A stretch of 64,000 bases of DNA from Urmitella timonensis. GTDB taxonomy: Bacteria; Actinomycetota; Actinomycetes; Actinomycetales; Actinomycetaceae. Made by a program: the position numbers and the translations under genes. The notes under the pieces were generated by a model. It ran no database searches. It had not been told where the DNA came from and worked only from the letters and a program-made list of their open reading frames with translations. Location: contig FQLW01000006.1 of the NCBI GenBank assembly GCA_900120415.1, positions 806,001 through 870,000 of the forward strand. Reading direction: 5' to 3'. Below are positions 56,312 through 64,000 of the stretch, piece after piece (position 1 is the first letter of the stretch; every line of letters starts with the position of its first letter).

Positions 56312-56528
56312 TTGCTGAAATATAAAAGGATTATTTACCTTAGTAAAACCCTATTTTCTTGACGATTTTTTCTCTATATTTTTTCCGGTTAGCAATCAGG
56401 GAAATTTTGTAGAAATACTTTCCACCAATAGATATGTTGGTTTAAACTACAAGTAACTAAGTAGAATTATTGCTATTAGAAACATCAGAAAAACATCATT
56501 AATCAATCAAATGGGGGAAGAAAACCTT
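56312..56528. promoter_or_regulatory. AT-rich lsr2 upstream region
   Basis: About 215 bases, markedly AT-rich with TTTTTT and TATATT runs, clearly poorer in GC than flanking genes. Contains the lsr2 promoter (possible -10 TAGAAT near 56460). AT-rich DNA is the preferred Lsr2 target, so self-binding is plausible. Confidence 0.4.
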
Positions 56529-56852
56529 ATGGCACGGAAAACTAGAATAGTTCTTATTGATGATATTAACGGTGAACTTGGTGATGAAACCATAAAGTTC
56601 GGTCTGGATGGTATTGATTATGAAATCGATTTATCTACAGAAAACGCCAATAAACTTCGGGAAGCTTTAAATCCGTGGGTTCAGGCGGGACGACGGGTAG
56701 GTGGACGCCGGATAGCGGGAACCGATAAGCGTCCAGCTTCTGATGCCGCCAAGATTCGTGATTGGGCGAAGGAACAAAATATCGAGGTATCCGAGAAAGG
56801 ACGTATCTCAGCCAAGATACGCTCAGCCTATTACCGTACCCATTTGCAATAG
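56529..56852 (+). CDS. lsr2: Lsr2 nucleoid-associated protein
   Basis: 107 residues from the ATG at 56529 (MARKTRIVLIDDINGE is the normal start; GGGGGAAG lies upstream). N-terminal dimerisation domain (1-60) and C-terminal Lsr2 DNA-binding helices (about 72-107). The AT-hook-like R-G-R loop reads KGR here. Silences AT-rich and foreign DNA in actinobacteria, relevant to the islands in this window. Confidence 0.93.
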   Translation: MARKTRIVLIDDINGELGDETIKFGLDGIDYEIDLSTENANKLREALNPWVQAGRRVGGRRIAGTDKRPASDAAKIRDWAKEQNIEVSEKGRISAKIRSAYYRTHLQ

Positions 56853-56905
56853 TTTCGGGACTTTCACCCCGTGCGCCTTGAACCAAAAAATGAAAGACTA
56901 AGGAT

Positions 56906-57640
56906 ATGACTTACAAACTGATACTGCTCCGTCATGGGCAAAGCGAATGGAATGCAAAGAATCTTTTCACCGGTTGGGTAGATGTTCCCCTCTCTGATCA
57001 GGGACGCCAGGAAGCTGTTCATGGTGGCGAACTGATGAAACAAGAAAACATCTTGCCAGATGTTGTTTTCACTTCTTTACTACGCCGGGCGATTATGACC
57101 GCTAATCTTTCTTTGGATGCGGCTGATCGTCACTGGATTCCGGTTCAGCGCAGCTGGCGTTTGAATGAACGCCACTATGGCGCTTTGCAGGGCAAAGACA
57201 AGAAAGCTATCCGGGACGAATACGGCGATGAACAGTTCATGTTGTGGCGTCGTTCCTACTCCACTCCGCCTCCGGAAATCGAACTGGGTTCTGAGTTTTC
57301 CCAAGATCAAGATCCACGCTACTGTGGGGAACCGATTCCGCGTACTGAATGCCTAGAGCAGGTACTAGAGCGCCTACTTCCCTATTGGGAGGAAGCGATT
57401 GTCCCCGAGCTAAAGAGCGGTAAGACGGTTATGGTTGCCGCACATGGCAATTCGCTGCGTGCGATTGTTAAGCACCTGGATCAGATTAGTGACGAGGATA
57501 TCTCTGAGCTTAATATCCCTACTGGGGTTCCGCTTTACTACGAGTTGGATGAGAATCTCCAGCCCGTGAAAAAGGGTGGCACTTACCTGGATCCGGATGC
57601 GCAGGCAAAGATTGCGGCTGTAGCTAACCAGGGCAAATAG
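56906..57640 (+). CDS. gpmA: 2,3-bisphosphoglycerate-dependent phosphoglycerate mutase
   Basis: 244 residues. Histidine phosphatase fold with [10 protein letters not shown] (catalytic His near 10), LTGW-type [21 protein letters not shown], and second His in [11 protein letters not shown] (near 180). Interconverts 3- and 2-phosphoglycerate in glycolysis. Own terminator at 57661. Confidence 0.97.
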   Translation: MTYKLILLRHGQSEWNAKNLFTGWVDVPLSDQGRQEAVHGGELMKQENILPDVVFTSLLRRAIMTANLSLDAADRHWIPVQRSWRLNERHYGALQGKDKKAIRDEYGDEQFMLWRRSYSTPPPEIELGSEFSQDQDPRYCGEPIPRTECLEQVLERLLPYWEEAIVPELKSGKTVMVAAHGNSLRAIVKHLDQISDEDISELNIPTGVPLYYELDENLQPVKKGGTYLDPDAQAKIAAVANQGK

Positions 57641-57660
57641 TAGCTTTTCTTTTTGATTAA

Positions 57661-57682
57661 TCCCCGAGGACGTCCTCGGGGA
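57661..57682 (+). terminator. Terminator after gpmA
   Basis: A 22-base perfect palindrome TCCCCGAGGA CGTCCTCGGGGA followed by TTTTTCTTTG, 20 bases after the stop. Confidence 0.9.
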
Positions 57683-57720
57683 TTTTTCTTTGCCTCGGTT
57701 TTTCTGGTTTCGGTTTCCCT

Positions 57721-57950
57721 TTGATGATAGGGGTTTTAAGGGGCTATAAGTTTTTAAAAGAGATTACCGCCACTTTCGGGCAGGTTTGTAGCAGTGAACA
57801 CATATTTGTGGCAAACTTAAGGACAGGTGCTACCTGCACCTGTGTCACTGGTGACACGTTTGGTGGACGCTGGCGTCGGCTGAACAGTTACATGAGGCAC
57901 TCCACTCGGATCGTCGGGCACGTACCTGCCCGTGGAGGAGAGATATTAAT
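57721..57950 (+). promoter_or_regulatory. Structured leader of the ABC ATPase gene
   Basis: Non-coding by my reading. Two adjoining hairpins, 57823-57830/57836-57843 and 57842-57848/57851-57857, share two bases and so compete or stack. GGAGAG precedes the ATG at 57951. Could be regulatory RNA or an operator cluster. Confidence 0.4.
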
Positions 57951-59081
57951 ATGGCAAGAATAGTTTTTGATTCCGTTACTCGGGTTTACCCCGGTTCAGA
58001 TCATCCAGCTGTAGACAGGTTGAATCTGGAAATTGCTGATGGCGAGTTTCTAGTTTTGGTTGGTCCTTCTGGTTGCGGAAAGTCCACTTCTTTGCGGATG
58101 CTAGCCGGGCTAGAGGATGTTAATTCCGGCAAGATTTATATCGGCGATAACGATGTCACCGATATGGCTCCCAAGGATCGCGATATCGCCATGGTTTTCC
58201 AGAACTATGCGCTTTACCCGCACATGACGGTGCGTCAAAACATGGGTTTCGCCCTCAAGATCGCTAAGGTTCCGCAGGCAGAAATCGATAAGCGGGTTGA
58301 ACAGGCTGCCGCGACTCTTGATTTGACCGAATATTTGGATCGTAAACCGAAGGCTCTTTCTGGTGGTCAGCGTCAGCGGGTAGCGATGGGGCGCGCGATT
58401 GTGCGTAAACCCCAGGTGTTCTTGATGGATGAACCGCTGTCGAACTTGGATGCGAAGCTGCGTGTACAAACCCGTACCCAGATTGCCCAGTTGCAGCGCA
58501 CTTTAGGGGTTACTACTCTTTACGTTACTCACGACCAGACTGAGGCTCTGACTATGGGTGACCGGATTGCGGTTATCGCTGGTGGTGTTTTGCAGCAGGT
58601 TGGTACCCCCGAGGAGCTTTATGATCGTCCGGGTAATGCTTTCGTGGCGGCCTTCATTGGTTCACCGGCTATGAATATCGGTACTTTCCGGGTTGATAAC
58701 GGAGTGGCTGTCCTTGGTGATGCTCGCATTCCGCTCAGCCAGGCTACGCTAGATGCGATGACTCCTGAAGATAATGGGGAAATCATTATTGGTTTCCGCC
58801 CTGAGGCTTTGGATGTTCAAGCTGACGGTCAGGATATGGCTCATAGCATTCCAATTAAGGTTACCCATGTGGAAGAACTAGGTTCTGATGCTTACGTTTA
58901 TGGAACGCTGGCTGGTCATGATCCCAGTCTGCGCACTGATGACAAGCCGCGCCTGGCTCAGGTTACGGTTCGCGTTCCTCCGCGTACCGCTCCTCCAGCA
59001 GGTTCGATTATGCCGGTCAGGATTCGCCCTGGTGGTCAGCATAACTTCTCTGCTGCTACTCAGAATCGGTTGCCTGAATAG
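57951..59081 (+). CDS. Sugar ABC transporter ATPase, UgpC/MsmK type
   Basis: 376 residues. Walker A GPSGCGKST (about 37-45), Q-loop VFQNYALYPHMTV, signature LSGGQRQR, Walker B VFLMDEPLSNLD, H-loop VTHDQTEALTMGD, then the MalK-type regulatory C-terminal OB domains (about 240-376). No permease or binding protein lies nearby, so it is probably a shared ATPase serving several CUT1 sugar importers, as MsmK does. Followed by a strong hairpin. Confidence 0.93.
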   Translation: MARIVFDSVTRVYPGSDHPAVDRLNLEIADGEFLVLVGPSGCGKSTSLRMLAGLEDVNSGKIYIGDNDVTDMAPKDRDIAMVFQNYALYPHMTVRQNMGFALKIAKVPQAEIDKRVEQAAATLDLTEYLDRKPKALSGGQRQRVAMGRAIVRKPQVFLMDEPLSNLDAKLRVQTRTQIAQLQRTLGVTTLYVTHDQTEALTMGDRIAVIAGGVLQQVGTPEELYDRPGNAFVAAFIGSPAMNIGTFRVDNGVAVLGDARIPLSQATLDAMTPEDNGEIIIGFRPEALDVQADGQDMAHSIPIKVTHVEELGSDAYVYGTLAGHDPSLRTDDKPRLAQVTVRVPPRTAPPAGSIMPVRIRPGGQHNFSAATQNRLPE

Positions 59082-59107
59082 AGCGTTATAGGATTTAGAT
59101 TCCTCTC

Positions 59108-59152
59108 AAAGTTGTGGGGGGGCAGGCAAAATGTCTGCCCCCCCACAACTTT
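59108..59152. terminator. 18-bp hairpin after ABC ATPase
   Basis: 59108-59125 pairs fully with 59135-59152; T-rich after. First of three strong hairpins between the convergent genes. Confidence 0.85.
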
Positions 59153-59258
59153 TAGTTTTAGATTTTTAGGTGCTAATCCTTAATTTTTAGTATTTGTTTG
59201 ATTTTTGGGTATTTAACCTGATTTTTATTATTTACCTGGACGGTTTGGATATTAACCG

Positions 59259-59305
59259 CGGGTTTGGGTTTATTGCGCCTATTTGGCGCTATAAACCCAA
59301 ACCCG
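59259..59305. terminator. Long hairpin, second of three
   Basis: 59259-59273 pairs with 59291-59305 and, inside a one-base mismatch, 59275-59279 with 59285-59289. Confidence 0.7.
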
Positions 59306-59327
59306 ATTGACAGTTCTTGTTTAATGT

Positions 59328-59371
59328 AAGGGGGTGGGGGAACGCCCATCACTGCGTTCCCCCACCCCTTA
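59328..59371. terminator. Hairpin after SEC10-like gene, third of three
   Basis: About 17 pairs, 59328-59345 with 59354-59371, one extra G on the left arm; 48 bases beyond the stop of the surface-protein gene. Confidence 0.8.
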
Positions 59372-59418
59372 AGTTTTAGAGCATTAACCCTATTTTTTAG
59401 TTGATTTCACGTTTTCTT

Positions 59419-62400
59419 TTAGCAGTGCTTTGCTTGGCGCCGCCTAGCGAGCAAATAGATGCCAGCACCGGCAGTAATGGTTGATAGTCCTAGCACGGTT
59501 GATAAATCTGCTGCCCCGGTTCTTGGCAGTTGTTTAGCCTGTGCGCTAGCGCTAGCTGCTGGTTTTCCTTTCTGTCCCGGTAGGGGTGCCGTACATTCCT
59601 TATATAGTTTCTCGTAGGTTGCTTTAGTGTCTATTAGCTTGGAATTCGCCGATTTGACCGCGTTTTCTAGCGGTTCTAACTGCGCTAGGGCTGCTTCATA
59701 TTCTGCTTTTAGTTTTTCAACCTGTTCGGCAGGGGTGTTTACAGCTTGTGCAGCCTCTAAATAGCGCTGATATTGCGCCATTACCTCAGCGATAGCCTGC
59801 TGGCTTTCGGCACTAACCTTAATAGTTGTGGGCGCGCGTAGCGCTGCTACTGGCATCGGGGCCGGAGCCGGCTTGGGGGCGGTTTGCTGCTTGACCCAGG
59901 CATCGAGGTCGGGTACTTTCTGTACGGCTTCGTTATCTACCACAGCCTGATCTTTAGCTTTCTGGGCAGTATCTTTTGCCGCCTCAGCGTCCTGTGCTGC
60001 TTTCTCCACTTCTTCTTTCGCCGTATTCGCATCGGTTACCGCTTTATCTGCGGCTTCGACATTAGACTTGGCGTCATCCGCAGCCTTTTGGGCGGCGGCT
60101 TTGTCTGCGTAATCCTTGGCTGCCGCCTCGTTTGTCGTCTTGGCGTCCGCTGCTTTTTGATCAGCGGTGTCTTTAGCTTTCTGCGCATTTTGTGCCTGGG
60201 TTTCGGCCTCGGCAGCTTTCTGCTTCGCTTCGTTTAGCTTGGTGTCGGCATCGGTTACTACCGCATCGGTTTTAGCTTTTTCGGATTCAGCAGCCTTCAG
60301 GTCAGCTTCTGCCTGCTTTACTGCATTTTCTGCCTCATCCAGCTGTTTCGTAGCGTCAGCCTTGGTGGCTTTTACCGCTTCATAGTTCTCTTTAGCCGCA
60401 TCTAAAGCCTTTTGCTTTTCATCTACTTTCTTTTGCGCCTCATCAGCGGCTTGCCGCTTAGTATTAACTTCCTCTTGTGCCTGGGTGACTGCTTCATCTG
60501 CTGCCGCTTTAGCCTTTTCCGCGTTTAGCAGTTCCGTGCGTTTGTTTTCAACTACACCGTTTTGAGCTTTAGCAGCAGCCTTAGCGGCTTCTAGGTCTTG
60601 CTTTGCAGATGTGGCAGCTTCCTCAGCTTTCTTGAGTGCTTCTTTAGCAGCCTCAAGTTTCGCTTTACAGGCCTCGCATTTCTTTGCTTCTGCCTCAGAG
60701 GCGGCTATCGCCTCTTGCAATTTTTGTTCGACTTCAGCTTGCTTGGCTAGTTTTTCTTGCAAACCCGCGTTTGCCTCAGCTTTAGCCAGCGCATCGCGAG
60801 CTTCTTGAGAACCATTCTCCTTGGCGTCCTTCAATCCGTTGTAATACTTCATGAAGTCCTTTTGATATTCCTCCACAGAATAAGCTTTACCTGTAATTTC
60901 CGAGCTTAAATCAAGAGATTGTACGTACCTGTATCGCGAGCTTGAAGGGCGAAAAGCGTAACCCATTACTTTTCGTTCTTCCGGACTCCACGAATATCCC
61001 CACATTAAATCATCAACCAGGTTCGTGTAGTGACCAACCGATTTACCTTTAGGTGCAAGCGCCTTATCCATGTCCGTTCTGGTTTTGTACCCCTTCGCAC
61101 GTAAATCGTCGAAAAGTTCCTTCTCTTCATCCCACCATCCTTGAAGTGCTTGCGCTGCAGTTCTAGTACCCCAAGAGAGGTTCTCGTAGGGAGGTTGAAT
61201 CGCAGTAGCGTGCCCAATCTTTGCTTGCGACCAGTTAGCGTTAGCTTGTGCAACTGCCATCACAAAATCGTCTACCTGCAGGATAGATAGTTTTCGCCCG
61301 TCAATTCCGCCATCTTTCTGGCGTTTCTCATTGATAGTCGCGAGTTGCTCTATCGAAATTTTCATATTCTCCAAGCTGCGGGCATCGTTTTCACCGGCAT
61401 TACGGGTTGGGTCTAGGTAGGAGGTGCCATCGCTCGCCGTACGCTCTTTAGTAAATACCTCCAATGCCGCGGTAGAACCATGCGATTGGAAGTATCCAAC
61501 AGAACCTAGGTTCCACTGCTCCTGAGCTTTGGATTTGGAGGCTGCTAGGGCATCTTTGGCTGCTTGAACTGCTTTTTGCGCTTCTGCAACTGCCGCGTCA
61601 GCTGCTTCCTTGGCTTTCTTTGCGTCATCTAGCTTTTTATTGGCAGCGTCGCATTTGGGCTGCTGTTCATTTAAGGCATTTTGCGCGTTATCCTTATTGG
61701 TTTCAGCCTCTTTTTGCGCCTTGACGGCTTCCTCATAGGCGGCCTGCTTTTCCAACTGTGCCTGATTTAACTTACGTAGCTCAGTCTTTGCATCTTCAAA
61801 GACTTGATTAGCTTGCTTTTCTGCCTTGTCTTTTTCCGCTGCTTCCGCTTGCTTTTGTTTTAGTACCTCTTTGGCGGCAGCCAAATCTTTAGCTGTCGCG
61901 TCCTTAGTAGTAGTTGCAGCCTTAAGTTCCTGCTGAGCCGCATCGACCTTATCTTGTGCTTCCTGCAGCGCTTTGTCGTTTTTCAGAACATCTTTAACGT
62001 TCTTCAGTTTCTGCTGCGCGTCAGCTAAGACCTCTTTTTTATCTTTTACCTTATCTGCAGCGTCTTGAGCTTTTTGATCTGCGTCTTGCTTGGCGCTTTC
62101 AGCCTGCTTTACATTCTGTTTTGCCTGGTCTGCAGCCTTGGTGACTTCATCTAGTTCAGATTTAGCCTGATTGGCTTTTTCTTGCGCCTCATCCAGAGCC
62201 TTGGCGGCCTCATCGGCAGCTTTCTTAGCTTCAGCTACCGCTTCAGCTCCCGGAGCGGCGGCCTGGGCTTTAGCGCTAGCTTCCTCGGCTGCCGTTTTAT
62301 TTGCCTCGGCAGCTTTTAGGGTTTCACTTGCTTTTTCTGCTTGCTGTTTTGCTTTAGCTAAGTTATCTTCAGCTTGCTGCAGCTGAGAAACCGCGTTGTT

Positions 62401-62787
62401 TAAAGCAGCCAGAGTATTAGCTTGGAGCTGTTCGTGGGCTTTGGTCGCAGCTTTTCGAGCGCCCTCCTGTTTTGCTTTCGCATTCTGTAAAGCAGCCTGT
62501 GCAGCTAGGTATTCATTTAAGGGCTTGGATATTTCCGGTTTTGCTTTAGCGGTCGCTAACTCGGCGGCGGCACTATCAGCTTCCTGTTGAGCCCGTTTAA
62601 ATTCCTCGTATGCTTTATTAACTGCCGAAACATCAACTGAGGCACGGCACTGGGTAAGCGAAGTAGGCATATTTACTTTATTGACTTGATTGTCAGTATT
62701 AATCCCGAACGCCGCCCCTGCTGGAGCTACTAGAGCAATACCGGTTCCGGCTGCCACCGCTAGTTTAGTAACCCGTTTTTGTGCCAT
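59419..62787 (-). CDS. LPxTG coiled-coil surface protein with SEC10/PgrA-like domain
   Basis: 1122 residues from the ATG at 62787 (GGGG site seven bases upstream). Signal peptide about 1-32. A long Ala/Lys/Glu/Gln coiled coil (about 45-425), a globular CAP-like segment (about 429-632: HATAIQPPYENLSWG, VGHYTNLVDDLMWGY) as in enterococcal SEC10/PgrA surface-exclusion proteins, a second coiled coil (about 640-1015), a Pro-rich patch, LPRTG (near 1090), a membrane helix and RRRQAKHC. Sortase-anchored fibrillar protein; adhesion or cell-cell interaction is likely, no enzyme role is evident. Confidence 0.85.
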   Translation of the reverse strand: MAQKRVTKLAVAAGTGIALVAPAGAAFGINTDNQVNKVNMPTSLTQCRASVDVSAVNKAYEEFKRAQQEADSAAAELATAKAKPEISKPLNEYLAAQAALQNAKAKQEGARKAATKAHEQLQANTLAALNNAVSQLQQAEDNLAKAKQQAEKASETLKAAEANKTAAEEASAKAQAAAPGAEAVAEAKKAADEAAKALDEAQEKANQAKSELDEVTKAADQAKQNVKQAESAKQDADQKAQDAADKVKDKKEVLADAQQKLKNVKDVLKNDKALQEAQDKVDAAQQELKAATTTKDATAKDLAAAKEVLKQKQAEAAEKDKAEKQANQVFEDAKTELRKLNQAQLEKQAAYEEAVKAQKEAETNKDNAQNALNEQQPKCDAANKKLDDAKKAKEAADAAVAEAQKAVQAAKDALAASKSKAQEQWNLGSVGYFQSHGSTAALEVFTKERTASDGTSYLDPTRNAGENDARSLENMKISIEQLATINEKRQKDGGIDGRKLSILQVDDFVMAVAQANANWSQAKIGHATAIQPPYENLSWGTRTAAQALQGWWDEEKELFDDLRAKGYKTRTDMDKALAPKGKSVGHYTNLVDDLMWGYSWSPEERKVMGYAFRPSSSRYRYVQSLDLSSEITGKAYSVEEYQKDFMKYYNGLKDAKENGSQEARDALAKAEANAGLQEKLAKQAEVEQKLQEAIAASEAEAKKCEACKAKLEAAKEALKKAEEAATSAKQDLEAAKAAAKAQNGVVENKRTELLNAEKAKAAADEAVTQAQEEVNTKRQAADEAQKKVDEKQKALDAAKENYEAVKATKADATKQLDEAENAVKQAEADLKAAESEKAKTDAVVTDADTKLNEAKQKAAEAETQAQNAQKAKDTADQKAADAKTTNEAAAKDYADKAAAQKAADDAKSNVEAADKAVTDANTAKEEVEKAAQDAEAAKDTAQKAKDQAVVDNEAVQKVPDLDAWVKQQTAPKPAPAPMPVAALRAPTTIKVSAESQQAIAEVMAQYQRYLEAAQAVNTPAEQVEKLKAEYEAALAQLEPLENAVKSANSKLIDTKATYEKLYKECTAPLPGQKGKPAASASAQAKQLPRTGAADLSTVLGLSTITAGAGIYLLARRRQAKHC

Positions 62788-63006
62788 GAGATTCCCCTTA
62801 AATGAGTTATTTATCGGCGCCAAACACGCCAGGTTTTCGAGTTAGCACTAAGGCGCTAACCATACTTTTAACTTCTCTATAATCTTCCCATCTTTTGACA
62901 CTAAAAGTCCAGCTAAAAGCGGGAAATACTGTCATTATCTGAGAGAAGAAAATCACTATTTAGTAGGCTGCAAATAGCGTTTATCTAAAGCCCGGATATT
63001 GCTTAA
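62788..63006. other. Upstream region of surface-protein gene
   Basis: AT-rich, no gene; contains the promoter of the leftward SEC10-like gene but no hexamers I would assign. Confidence 0.3.
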
Positions 63007-63052
63007 ATTATTCTGGCTCCTAGACTGGGAACGTCCTAGGAGCCAGAATAAT
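63007..63052. terminator. 17-bp hairpin
   Basis: 63007-63023 pairs fully with 63036-63052, 12-base loop. About 125 bases beyond the stop of the last gene. Confidence 0.8.
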
Positions 63053-63108
63053 CTATTTATTTATTTTTGAAGCCAATCACTGGGTAACGACTGGGTTCAC
63101 AGATTGTT

Positions 63109-63146
63109 GAGGAACCAGGTCCTCGTCCCTAAGGACGCGGTTCCTC
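63109..63146 (-). terminator. Imperfect hairpin just after last gene
   Basis: Outer eight pairs (63109-63116 with 63139-63146) and inner five (63119-63123 with 63132-63136); no U-tract. Confidence 0.4.
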
Positions 63147-63175
63147 TCGGGACCGTTAGGTTAAGAAAACGCAAG

Positions 63176-64000
63176 TTACCCAACGGAGTAGGCAGGTAGC
63201 TTCAACTCGTAAAGCGAAGCTGACATGAACGAAGTGAGCCAGAACTGAACGGTGGGGCGAATCTTCTTGCCCTTCATCTCGGGAGTAAGAGTCAAAGTGT
63301 CCCCAGTTCCAACTTTCTGATCGTTCTGATCTTTCCAAATAACATCACTGTGGCGTGCCACCGAGTCGCTGTTTCCCTGCAAGCTAACCTTTGCAATCAG
63401 CTTGTCACCCTGGCGGATTACCTTGTCTTCATCGAATCCGTAGTATTCCAGCTTCATCGGTTCAGAAATCGAAGTTCCAACCGGGTTAGTCACCTTCAGG
63501 CGGAAGCGTAAGGACTCAGCCTCGGCACGGTTCGCAATCGGAGCAGACCGCAGCAGTCCCCATTTATCTTCGGTGCGAGCACCGGGAGCGTAGTCCAAAT
63601 CATTTGCGGTGCCATAGAAAGTGTGGCTGTCGGGAATACGGAACTTGTCTTTCACGTCCTCCCAGGTCTTGCCGGCATCTTTGGAACGCTGCCACTGGTA
63701 TTTCATTCCGGTAGAGCCCTGCACCGCGAGCTTTGCCGGCTCGGAATATCCACCCTGAGCAACCCGGGGAGCAGCGTAGACCTTGATTTGCGGAGCCATG
63801 CGAGTTGCTGAAATCATCGGGTCGAACAGTTTTACCGTATAGGTGTAAGAGCTGCGAGTTGCGCCCTTAATCCCGGAAACGCTGACCGTGTAGTCACGCG
63901 AGCCATCAGTTCCCACCGGAAGATCGGTAATCTTCGCCATCTTGATTAGGAGGGTGTTGTAGTAGTTCCAAGTGCCCGGGCCTTTCCCGTTTTGGTCATT
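63176..64000 (-). CDS. C-terminal part of a large exported Ig-like protein (partial)
   Basis: At least 275 residues; the frame is open through the window edge, reading ...GPGTWNYYNTLLIKM before the first internal ATG, so the true start lies outside. Beta-rich: an SYTYTVKLFD strand region, an Ig-like segment with YQWQRSKDAGKTWEDV (near 105 from the edge), and two further beta domains. No sorting signal or membrane helix at the C-terminus (ends LPAYSVG), unlike its neighbour, so it is probably secreted. Catalytic part, if any, is not visible. Followed by two hairpins. Confidence 0.7.
   Translation of the reverse strand, partial: NDQNGKGPGTWNYYNTLLIKMAKITDLPVGTDGSRDYTVSVSGIKGATRSSYTYTVKLFDPMISATRMAPQIKVYAAPRVAQGGYSEPAKLAVQGSTGMKYQWQRSKDAGKTWEDVKDKFRIPDSHTFYGTANDLDYAPGARTEDKWGLLRSAPIANRAEAESLRFRLKVTNPVGTSISEPMKLEYYGFDEDKVIRQGDKLIAKVSLQGNSDSVARHSDVIWKDQNDQKVGTGDTLTLTPEMKGKKIRPTVQFWLTSFMSASLYELKLPAYSVG

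Noticed and set aside
59370-59400. GTTTTAGAGC, resembling the start of a type II CRISPR repeat
   Set aside because: A single occurrence with no spaced copies and no cas genes; it is part of a terminator tail.

Overview
The window looks like chromosome of an actinobacterium, most likely a host-associated member of the Actinomycetaceae (Varibaculum/Mobiluncus/Actinomyces-like). The grounds are the gyrA-gyrB-DUF721(DciA)-recF-dnaN block, a DUF3566 gene and a DLW-39-like mini-gene beside tRNA-Ile and tRNA-Ala, the pcnA-Nudix-DUF6049-murJ block, an Lsr2 protein, and several secreted proteins with C-terminal cell-wall sorting regions. The genus is an inference from family content and cannot be fixed from this sequence alone.

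Layout. 1-7.6 kb is an accessory island. It holds two overlapping large serine recombinases with a small HTH/zinc-finger gene and a 62-residue partner, a secreted phospholipase A2-like protein coupled to a four-helix membrane protein, two remnants of a CW_7 (Cpl-7 type) lysin tail, and an IS1249-type insertion. The island is closed by inverted copies of a tRNA-3'-end-like sequence, one of them lying at tRNA-Ala. 7.6-13.5 kb carries tRNA-Ala, a mini-ORF, tRNA-Ile, DUF3566, gyrA and gyrB. 13.7-25.5 kb interrupts the usual gyrB-DUF721 linkage with a broken pstS start, a 2497-residue secreted GH36-like + GH95 double glycosidase and a GH84 beta-N-acetylglucosaminidase. 25.6-29.6 kb is a methyltransferase, DUF721/DciA, recF and dnaN. 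29.8-34.7 kb is a five-gene dipeptide/oligopeptide ABC importer where dnaA would normally be expected. 35.1-39.3 kb is a secreted GH29 alpha-L-fucosidase. 39.4-41.7 kb carries a HicA/HicB-type toxin-antitoxin pair bracketed by copies of its own 3' end, and an IS481 element. 41.7-48.0 kb is tRNA-Pro, paired CrcB fluoride channels, a TAP-like exported hydrolase, DNA polymerase III delta', thymidylate kinase and the CCA-adding enzyme. 48.1-54.7 kb is Nudix, DUF6049 and MurJ. 54.8-59.1 kb is tRNA-Lys, purT, lsr2, gpmA and an orphan sugar-type ABC ATPase. 59.4-64.0 kb holds an LPxTG coiled-coil/SEC10-like surface protein and the C-terminal part of another large Ig-like exported protein.

The main biological theme is host-glycan foraging. 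A GH36-like enzyme (alpha-galactosidase or alpha-N-acetylgalactosaminidase) is fused to a GH95 alpha-1,2-fucosidase and lies beside GH84 and near GH29, all exported and apparently wall-anchored. Together they could strip terminal A/B, H and Lewis-type sugars plus GlcNAc from mucins. This is inferred from family membership; no substrate can be read from sequence. The second theme is rearrangement of the origin region: both flanks of the canonical actinobacterial dnaA/oriC neighbourhood are present, but the middle (dnaA, rpmH, rnpA, parAB, trx) is absent, and metabolic, surface and mobile genes lie between them. All coordinates and motif calls were made by reading; no database search was possible.
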